A stretch of 64,000 nt of DNA from Plazaster borealis (taxonomy: Eukaryota; Echinodermata; Asteroidea; Forcipulatida; Labidiasteridae): NCBI GenBank assembly GCA_021014325.1, contig CM037460.1:22974044-23038043 (forward strand), read 5' to 3'. The position numbers and the translations under genes are program-made. Shown piece after piece: positions 55,653-64,000 of this stretch (positions are counted from its first letter, which is position 1; every line of letters begins with the position of its first letter). The notes beneath the pieces are model-generated. The model did not search any database, had not been told where the DNA came from, and saw only the letters and a list, made by a program, of their open reading frames with translations.

Positions 55653-56658
55653 CTGTGGTAAAAACAAACTTTAAAAAGTTAACAAGTAGGCTTGTCACTC
55701 TTTATGTCTTAGTCCTAAAAAACATTAAGTTATTTTATAATTTCACATTGCAGGATGACTGTTTAACACTTTCCAGACTGTTTGTGCTGCAGTAATTCAA
55801 TGGAAAATTACTTTCACTTCCCAGCCGGATAATCCCATGAATTGTGAAAATTAACCAGTAAATAGCCTTAACAATCATAGACTATATCAATTTTTGTATC
55901 AACAACATGGAACATTCCTAAGTTAAGTTGTTTGTAGTGAGTTTTAAAAATTTAATATTTATCATTTAGCCTGCATTATGAATATGAGCCATCTTGACAA
56001 ATTTCTGCCAAAACGACATCATCAGTAACTTCATGACCGAGGCTACAAAGTACAATTGACATCGGTAATATTGTTATACTATCTACAGGCGTTTGTCACA
56101 CGATAGCATGAATAAAATTACAGTACACTAACAAGACTAAACACTATTACTAGGCCAAGCCAAGGTCAAGGTCGGACAAGGCCAGTAAAGTTTAAACTCT
56201 CTTTCAATATCCACCACCCGCCGCCATCCCATACACATGGCCCGACCAAATCTAAGCGTTGATTTGTCAAATAAGCCATCCGATTTTATAGTATTTATCA
56301 TAATTAGGTTAAATAACGAAACGTTAACGTAACGTTAACACAGTTTAAGTTATATTTTGATTGAAAATATACTCACATGATAACCCGCCATGTCGTTGTT
56401 AACTTGGACAGCTCCCATTCCACACATACACAATGTTAGTGTGCATTACGTTCAAATACCAGACCCGCGTCCTCCATAGAAATAGTATTTTATATGATTT
56501 TGTTTGATTCATTCACAAAAATACAGGTTACAAGGTTTTATTTGCAGCAGCACAACTCATGATACGTAATTTTAACAATATATTTATAAAAAATGATCTT
56601 AAAAAAAAAAAAAAAATACGGCTCTTGAAAAAGAATAATTATGTAAATATTCATGTAA

Positions 56659-56732
56659 GTCACTTCGTGAACTGCGCGTAACAGGGCAGTCTGATCCCAC
56701 GAAGTGACCTATCGTGATACGTCACTTTGTGA
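56659..56732 (+). repeat. Right subterminal repeats of the TIR core
   Basis: GTCACTTCGTGA at 56659-56670, GATCCCACGAAGTGACCTAT at 56693-56712 and GTCACTTTGTGA at 56721-56732. The middle one pairs inverted with 51077-51103 and with the right TIR. Confidence 0.75.
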
Positions 56733-56882
56733 GCCCCAAATTATCATTATTGACAATGCGTCGCTTTTGTTTACTACTGTAAACAACAATTTGAGATAAG
56801 GTTTCGTCCCAAAATTTTGAAAAAAAATTAAGACTTCACTTTTGTAATCCAAATATATAAAAAACTAATTTTCGCCAAAAAG

Positions 56883-56913
56883 TGAGATAGGTCAGTTCGT
56901 GGGACCAGCGACG
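56883..56913 (-). repeat. Right terminal inverted repeat
   Basis: Ends GGGACCAGCGACG; perfect reverse complement of 50807-50837. Confidence 0.9.
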
Positions 56914-57010
56914 AGTTGTATGCAGGATAGAGTTGTGTGGCGTGTCAGACTTCGAGCCCGACTCAAACATGCGGCAAAGCGACAACTTGGGTCGAATGAG
57001 TGAATGAAGT
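56914..57010 (+). mobile_element. RTE-type LINE, 3' end of the interrupted copy
   Basis: Starts with the second AGTT. Joined to 50806 it encodes SCMQDRVVWRVRLRARLKHA and stops at TGA near 56998, then a GAATGAGTGAATGAAG tail typical of RTE 3' ends. Confidence 0.8.
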
Positions 57011-57014
57011 GCTT

Positions 57015-58480
57015 AAAAAAACTTAAAAAACCCAAAACCCACATCAATCGTAAATAACAAGTCAATACATAAACCGCAGACATTTCGAAATGTCTTTCAT
57101 GTGCTTCTTTGTTAAACGAAAAATACCACTTGTATTTGATAACAACATAGGATTTGTACATTATTGATTTGAGACCTTGCTTTTCTTTTGATCTAAATAA
57201 TTGAGCTATTACAAAATGGGGAGCACGTATTCGGGCATGCCCGTTGCCATAAAGCGCTACACCATGTACAATAGTGCATTGTAATGATTAGGCCCACTGA
57301 CGTACCGTTCTGTCAACGAAAATCATGCTGGAATGCAACCCGACTTACTTTGCTGTTTATATTTATGTTAGTTTATTTCATTTTATAAAATCTTTTTTTT
57401 TTTTTACAACGAATAAAGACTTTTAGAGAAACTATACCGTGGAGCTTTCATTAGACGTATCGAAAACGAGAAAACAAGTCGAATGAATACGCTTCTCTAT
57501 CCGCTCTGAGGGGTATTTTGGTTTGATAATGATCTGCAAAAAGTTTCATATCCCGAAAATACGATTTCCCAGTCTGTGAAAACATTTCGAACGTGTGCTG
57601 TACCGAGATAAAGGATTACGTCATCACTCACTTAATGTTAATACATTTACCACGATAAGGGTTTCTAGATCTGTTTAAGGGGCCGGAATTTTTAAAAACG
57701 GTTTATTTGTCTTTTGTGAGTTATTGGTCTTTCTGTGTAATCTTATCTTATTCGCTTTAACTATTGCAACGGACGAAAGTGTACAGAGAAGCGCAAGCAG
57801 AGCAGCTCAAGCACGAAGGTGCATGCGTGAAAGCGCGCCCCGCACGAAGCTCACCACACGGCAATGGGGGTCGAGCGCCCGCTTGTGGCACCGGTGAAAC
57901 ATTTTTAAGATAAGGATTACCCTTCTTTGGTGCATTTGTAGACTGGTCCCCTGTCTTTATCTGCAAGGGTAAAGACAGGCAATGGTCTTACAGGCTCAAT
58001 GATTTCATTGGATACAATGATTTCATTGGATAAACGTGCAGTGACGTAAGCTTTCTGTATCTGTGTTATGATTGGTCCGAGGTTATGAGTTTGTCAGCTT
58101 GCACTTTCGATCGTCTGCATGCAGTTAGTTGTACATGTATGTAATGTTCTTTTATTCACTACGCAATTATGTGTACATGTACGTTTGAATTGACTGCGAA
58201 TCTCCGTGTGAAATGGATGAGAGGTCAAAGGTACATCTGGCAGGCGGGCAAGGCCGGTATCTGGCGTTATTCATGAGCCTCGAAGTGTGACGTCAGATGT
58301 TCAGGCTAGTGCATTTGCAGACTGTCTTAGTTATCTTTTGAGATTAATGGTTCGAACTGTGTTTTTACTCCACGCATTTGGACTCTTCTCAGTCGGAGAG
58401 TCATTGCGCGCCTCGTGCACATTCTTAATAACCCGGTCTGATTGTTTTCACAAATTTACTCATAGTCGCAAGACACATGG
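57015..58480. other. No gene recognised
   Basis: Nothing supported on either strand; short ORFs look like chance. Confidence 0.5.
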
Positions 58481-58486
58481 ATCTAC

Positions 58487-58643
58487 GGAAGTGTATTGCC
58501 GCCACATGAATAAAAAAATCTCTCTTATCGTGTACGTACACGATAAGTCCAAATTTATCGTGTGCGTACACCCAGGATAACTTATTGTGTATGTACACGA
58601 TAAGAGAGAGAATTTTTTATTCATGTGGCGGCAATACACTTCC
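58487..58643. mobile_element. Palindromic MITE with GGAAGTGTATTGCCGCC ends
   Basis: Inverted ends, with repeated TTATCGTGTACGTACACGAT motifs between them. Confidence 0.85.
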
Positions 58644-58849
58644 TAGTATTTGCTGTTATAAGTCGGACAAAATCGTGTGAAACGTTTTTCTCCAAAAGTG
58701 GAATCAAACGAATGGCTGATTATTGTCATATTGTAATAATTGGATTACATAAAATCAACAATCCACATTGTCCATCAGGGAATTTCTTGTAATTTATAAT
58801 TATTATGCAAAAACAATTACGTGAATTCGAATGATCTGATTCATGCCTG

Positions 58850-59055
58850 AAGCCTTTCTCAGATTCAATTTTGTTGGGGTTGAAAAACTACCTCTTTCTC
58901 ATTGCTTCAAAGGGGGTCGTTTCTAACAATGTTGATTAAATCACAGAGAAAGGACTGTTGTCCTTTCTCTATGATTAAATCAACAGCTCTTCAGTGCTCT
59001 TTACTAAGTAGGTTTTTATGAGCATATTAACAAGTGGAGTGATTACCAAAAGTAC
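58850..59055. mobile_element. Diverged MITE fragment
   Basis: TTTCTCAGATTCAATTTT, GGGGTCGTTTCTAACAATG and ATCAACAGCTCTTCAGTGCT blocks, matching 45340-45470. A 30-bp AGAGAAAGGAC hairpin is inserted at 58945-58972. Confidence 0.65.
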
Positions 59056-59475
59056 ACATAGCCTTTCAACATTTTGTACAATGTACATTGTACACGTAAA
59101 AGTTCACACATTGCACACCTATAATACGCATACTGTGTGTATGCTATAGCATTATAGATATTTTATTTTGACCGTCAAATCGGCCTTTAATCGGGCTATG
59201 CATTTGCATAATGGAGGGGAAGATAAATCAAGACGGGGATTATCCCGAGAGGGCGCCCTGCAAACCAGCCTCATTCATCACTTCCAGGGGTTACAACCGA
59301 GCAAGGCGGTTCGCTACTTCGGCAAAACATTGACCTTAAGTCGGTACTCTGAGAAGCTATAGGCCTACTATGCAGAAGTGTTGGTTTTAGTTTCAAAACA
59401 AGAAACACCTAAAGATACATTATTATGCATTGCAACGAAGAAACAATTGTGGTAAATGAAGACAAATTTACGGGG

Positions 59476-60600
59476 AGTCCAAGTGGCTGATGAAGTTCAA
59501 TGCTAAGAAATGCCAAGTCCTACAAATCACTAACAAACAAAAAACAACCGAGCATCTTACACTGCTCATGGTCACACCTACCCTCGAGGTACTAGATTCA
59601 GCGAAGCACCTTGGAGTCCACCTCGATTCTCATCTCGCCTTAAGTACGCATGTTGACTCAATCACTAGAAAAGCAAATTCTACCGATCCTTCATAATTTT
59701 CCAAAACGAGAGGGCGCTATCATCCACAAACAGCCAGAGCCGTATATTGAGAGAGTTGCGACAACTTGCGATTAGAAGCCATTTTGTCTCCAAAAAATGC
59801 ATTGGCGAATACAGGGTGCCAGACTAGTCTGCCCATTGGGTTGTGCTGCATTTGGGAACAAAATGGCGTCCAGCAACCACGTGACCGGAGAAAGCTGGTC
59901 CCTCCATGTCGCAACTCTCTCAATACACAGCACTGCAAACAGCTCTCACCACACGAACCGCTCCAAGAGAAGGTCTTGGGAATCTTTCATCAGACGCCAC
60001 CGAAACCGGTAGCAAACCACTGTGCTTGTGGAAAATTGTGACAAGTCAATAAGAGAAGGTCTTTCACCAATACTATCCTTTCCCAAAATCTCAGGCATTG
60101 CAGTCGCATGATTAAAGAAACTGCATACGCCACGTTTGTAAGAACAACAGTGGAATACGCTATTATTGTATTGGACACACACACACACAGCGCAATTATA
60201 AGAAGGTTGGAACCGGTTCAGCGCAATCCAGCCCGCTTTGTCACATGGGTCTTATGACAGGAGTGCTCTGCTATATTCTTCAAGAATAAAACTGGCCATT
60301 CCTACAGGACCGACACACTCTCAGTCGCCTGGCCATGATGTACAAATTCTGCGACGGTTTCGTCGACATTGTGTGGAACCAGTACCTCGTCCGTCAAATC
60401 AAATCAACCAGAGGTCACAACTCCCGCTTTCTCATTCCTCACATTAAATCTACAGTGTTCGCTAACTCCTTCGAATTCATGCGTACCATCTGGGACTGTA
60501 ATAGCCTGACGATAGACCCAGTACAAAAATCTCTCGACGCCTTCAAGCTCGCGCTGAGAGTTCACCCACCGAAGTAGCTCATCAATACCAACCTACTCGC
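59476..60600 (+). mobile_element. Decayed CR1/jockey-type LINE RT fragment
   Basis: MKFNAKKCQVLQITNKQ, EVLDSAKHLGVHLDSHLALS and RKANST (59490-59690), then ~340 bp of unrelated sequence. The LINE continues in several frames (FHQYYPFPK near 60063, SRLAMMYKFCDGFVDIVWNQ at 60330, stop at 60575). Multiple stops; dead. Confidence 0.75.
59693..60050. mobile_element. Unidentified insertion in the LINE
   Basis: Sequence not matching LINE coding. It contains GAGAGAGTTGCGAC at 59748 and its inverse GTCGCAACTCTCTC at 59907, so probably an inverted-repeat element. Exact ends unclear. Confidence 0.5.
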
Positions 60601-61454
60601 ACTATCTGTACATATTTCCGCACTTGACTGCATTTCCTGCTTTTTTACTTAAACCCATGCACAACACGCAGTGCATCTTATCCGCACGCATGTGAGGCTG
60701 CATTGTCTCAGGAAGGAAATTTACCTTGCCCCCTTTTTTTGCCTTTTCTCGTTGAAAATCCAATAATGTGCGTGCGCAGGTTGAAAGAGACTTGCTAGTT
60801 TCGGTTTGGCGCCCTCTTGTGATAACAATTGAACGCGACTGTGACTCTTTTTTTCAAAAGCTGTCTTGTAAGAGATTTGAAAGTATACTATATTTTATTT
60901 TAGATAAACAGTATTTTGGGAGTCTTGGATCTCTAAAGTATTCAAAACTGAGGTGTTTAAAATGAGTATATGTAATGTCTGAAGATTTGTAATGAATAAA
61001 CAAACAAATAAAAGCAATAAATAAACTATACATTAGGTGTCCTTGGACGAACTCAAAACTGTTCCAATTTTATTTTGTGATTATGCGATCCAGACCCTGA
61101 AACTGACTGGTTCAGGAACTATGGTATGGACAGAAAGGAAAGTTCAATGTGGGGTCATCATTGTGAATAAAATGTCAAATGTGTGGTAAGCTACCAGACA
61201 GCACACAGATTATGACTTTATATAAGACATGGTTTAGTTATATTTGTAAGTTGAACTTCCTGTTTGGACCGGAATGAAAAGTCAAAGTGGGATCAGGTTT
61301 AAAAAAAAGCATGTGTCATGAGTTACATGACACGTATGTACACAATAGTGTCTAGACTCCGAAGTTTTACGTAGTGTAGGGCCTTTACATTGTACAAAAA
61401 TAGTAGTAACTAGAAATGTGTTTGTGCACAAACACAAGCTGTTTCGATATGTGC

Positions 61455-62420
61455 CAAGGGTTCTATAACTGAAAAGTAGTTTAAAAATCGGTTGTGTAGT
61501 TCTTGAGTTATGGTCCCACTTCCGGTTGACCTGGAAGTAAAGGTGAACATGTGGTCACGGTTACCCAAGGCTAATCTTCAATGCCAAAGGAATCTTTAAC
61601 TGAAAAAAGTTTACAAATTGGTTGTGTAGTTATTGAGATATGGTCCCATTTCCGGTTGACCAGGAAGTAAAGGTCAACATGGGGTCACGGTTACCCAAGG
61701 CTAATCTCCCATGCGCAAGGAGTCTATAACTACAAAAAATTGAAAATCGGTTGTGTAGTTCTTGAGGTATGGTCTCACTTCCGGTTGACCCGGAAGTAAA
61801 GGTCAACATGGGGTCACGGTAGCCCAAGGTAATCTCCAATGCCTAAGGAGTCTATAACTGAAAAAGTTCGTAAATCGGTTGTGTAGTTCTTGAGATATGG
61901 TCCGACTTCCAGTTGACCCGGAAGTAAAGGTCAACATGGGGTCACGGTTACCCAAGGCTAATCTCCCAGCCAAGGAGTCTATAACTGAAAAAAGTTTGAA
62001 ACTCGGTTCTGTAGTTCGTGAAATATGGTCCGACTTCCGGTTGACCCGGAAGTTAAGGCCAACATGGGGTCACGGTTACCCAAGGCTAATCTCCAATTCC
62101 CAAGGAGTCTATAACTGAAAACAGTTTTAAAATCGGTTGTGTACTTCTTGAAATATGGTCCCACTTCCGGTTGACCCGGAAGTAAAGGTCAACCCGGGGT
62201 CACGGTAACCGAAGTTTAATCTTTAATGCTCAAAGGATCTATAACTGAAAAGAAATTGAAAATCGGTTGGGTAGTTCTTGAGATATGGTCCGACTTCCGG
62301 TTGACCCGGAACTAAAGGTCGACATGGGGTCACGGTTACCCAAGGCTACTTTCCAATGCCCAAGGAGTCAATAACTGAAAACAGTTTGAAAATCGGCTGT
62401 GTACTTCTTGAGATATGGTG
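61455..62420. repeat. ~130-bp satellite, eight units
   Basis: Anchored on GGTTGTGTAGTT-like starts at 61491, 61621, 61750, 61878, 62006, 62136, 62266 and 62396 (steps of 128-130). Each full unit holds the near-palindrome ACTTCCGGTTGACCCGGAAG and a GGGTCACGGTTACCCAAGG block. Confidence 0.9.
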
Positions 62421-62767
62421 CTGCAAAGATTAACTCATTAAAGCTTTTAATTACCGTAATTTGACACCTGATGACGTCACAGTAACAAAAATGTGTTTTT
62501 CATACTAATAAATTTGATAAGGTACACGATGGTGTGTAACTTATCCCAATCCAATGCCTTTTAACGAAAACCCTATTACAACGTACGTATATCACCACGA
62601 CAGTCTTTGACGCCTAGCCGTGATTGCGCAATCACAAAATGCATCTTTAATGTTACGTAACCCCACATCTGATGACGTCACGATCACGAATTTCTTCTAG
62701 GACCATCTGTGGGTGGTGTTCTAAGTGTGTACCAAGTCCCAAATCTATGGTGTTCCAAAGACGACAG

Positions 62768-62858
62768 GTCGCGTCGCCGTCGCCGTCTCCGTCGCCGTCG
62801 ACGTCGACGTCGCATTTAGCCTATTAACTTGTGCATAAACAGGGGGGACGGAAATGTT

Positions 62859-62896
<38 letters not shown>

Positions 62897-62898
62897 AA
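62768..62898. repeat. CGTCGC microsatellites
   Basis: Two arrays of CGTCGC/CGTCGA repeats (62768-62813 and 62859-62896) with a unique spacer. Confidence 0.9.
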
Positions 62899-63064
62899 TT
62901 TCTGAACTCTTGAGGGCGCAACAGTACATTTCACTTAGATTGCTTGATCGATTGCTGTCACCAGACCGTAGTCAGCACTAAATTTGGTGCTGGCAAGAAA
63001 TTTAGTGCCAGCTCCAAATTTCAAAAAACCTTGTCGACGACCGTCATTGACAGTTCGATGGGAA

Positions 63065-64000
63065 TCCCGAATTCTCGTGTTATTTCCTCGTTTTCAATTG
63101 CAATGTTTTCATCTTAAACACGTGAAATCGTAATGTTTTTTTTCTCAGATGTCTTTCTTATGTCAAACCATACTGCATAGGCGCCCCCAATAAATTAGTC
63201 GACTGGTTAGCTCAGTACAACTAATTAAACAATTGCATAATCATAGCCCGTTTGTGAATTTACTACACGAGTTGTAGCATAAACTCGCAACTACCTAATT
63301 TTCATTTGAAATTCATAATTTTATTGGGGCGCCCTGTGGATTATGGTTTGGGATACAAGTAAGACATCAATGTGAAGGATTAGGTAGACGTATAGAATTC
63401 GCACACGGGCTATATTATCAAAATATGTAATTACTTTGGCTGACCTATATAACTAACCAATTTAATTGGGGCGCCTAATATGAGTTATATAGTTTGGGAT
63501 ACAGGGAAGACATCTATGAGAAATAAACTTCAGATTTCGTTGTTTTATTATGACTACTTTTCAAAAAAAATTGGGTAGTTGCGTGTTTAATCTACAACTT
63601 TTATAGTAAATTCGCACACGGGCCATGTTATGCAGATATTTAATTAGTTGGGCTGAGCTAGTTATAGTGAACCAATTTAATCGGGGCGCCTATGAGTTAT
63701 GGTTTGGGATATAAGAAAAACAACAACTAAAGATTTTATGGGTTTTCGATGACTATACTTTTCAAATGAAAATTAGGTAGTTGCGAGTTTAACCACCTAC
63801 AACTCGTGTAGTAAATTCGCAAACGGGCTATGATTATGCAATTGTTTAATTAGTTGTGCTGAGCAGCTAAACAGTCGACTAATTAATTGGGGTTGCCTAT
63901 GCAGTATGGTTTGGAATATAAAAAAGACATATGTGACGAAAACCATTACGATTTCACGTGTTTACGATTAAAACACTGCAACGAGTTAATAACACGAGAA
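63065..64000. repeat. Long foldback built of ~200-bp units
   Basis: 63065-63312 is the inverse of 63757-64000 (GAATTCTCGTGTTATT..., AAACACGTGAAATCGTAATG, GCATAATCATAGCCCG, AACTCGCAACTACCTAATTT). Between them the same unit recurs directly, with TTGGGTAGTTGCG at 63571 and TTAGGTAGTTGCG at 63773, and GGGGCGCC at 63327, 63468 and 63683. The right end is cut by the window. Confidence 0.8.

Larger units (their letters stand above)
50807..56913 (-). mobile_element. 6.1-kb DNA transposon with 31-bp TIRs, multi-exon transposase-like gene
   Basis: 6107 bp bounded by perfect 31-bp terminal inverted repeats (start CGTCGCTGGTCCCACG) and the 4-bp duplication AGTT. It holds one six-exon minus-strand gene, two tandem 297-bp repeats downstream of it, and foldback ends. 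The insertion splits an RTE LINE. The 4-bp duplication would suit the Sola group, whose members have 4-bp duplications, but I cannot confirm membership from sequence alone. Whether the family is described is unknown to me. Confidence 0.85.

Noticed and set aside
56377..56417. A short upstream coding exon (MAGYH) of the transposase
   Set aside because: It has a good donor, but its frame does not join the next exon; at most a 5' untranslated exon.
62768..62898. CGTCGC arrays as a coding repeat
   Set aside because: Simple-sequence repeats with no open frame of length or flanking gene.

Overview
The window is animal genomic DNA: AT-rich, intron-rich and packed with transposon relics. The only host gene I can support encodes a secreted EGF-CUB-HYR protein. 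Expanded hyalin-repeat (HYR) proteins are typical of echinoderms, and the abundant short TTAA-flanked inverted-repeat elements also resemble those I know from echinoderms. I infer an echinoderm, perhaps a sea star; the sequence alone does not fix the species.

Minus strand, 24757 down past position 1: one multi-exon gene. Exon 1 encodes a signal peptide. It is followed by single exons for an EGF-like domain, a CUB domain and eleven HYR domains, all split in phase 1. The gene runs off the left edge. From about 9 kb leftwards the HYR exons form a recent tandem array with a ~0.9-kb unit and a ~1.8-kb higher-order repeat. The array is interrupted by a jockey-type LINE that was itself copied along with the array. 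Each repeat unit also carries the stump of a second, otherwise lost HYR exon.

24.8-49.9 kb: no host gene recognised. It is filled with non-autonomous DNA elements (two TTAA families, several TA-flanked palindromic MITEs, some nested), tRNA-derived SINE copies and a LINE with a 378-codon reverse-transcriptase ORF (45.5-47.1 kb).

49.9-57.0 kb is the most striking region. A 6107-bp DNA transposon (50807-56913) has 31-bp perfect terminal inverted repeats and a 4-bp target duplication, AGTT. It sits inside the ORF of an RTE-type LINE, and removing it plus one AGTT rejoins the LINE reading frame. It carries a six-exon minus-strand transposase-like gene: a possible Tudor-like N-terminus, a tandemly duplicated pair of acidic exons, a Cys-rich zinc-binding-like segment and a D-D-E-like core. 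The copy has one in-frame stop just before the presumed catalytic Glu and one homopolymer frameshift. Its ends are foldbacks built from repeats of the TIR core.

57-64 kb: SINE/MITE/LINE fragments, a ~130-bp satellite of eight units, CGTCGC microsatellites, and a long foldback of ~200-bp units running off the right edge. No tRNA, rRNA or CRISPR was found.
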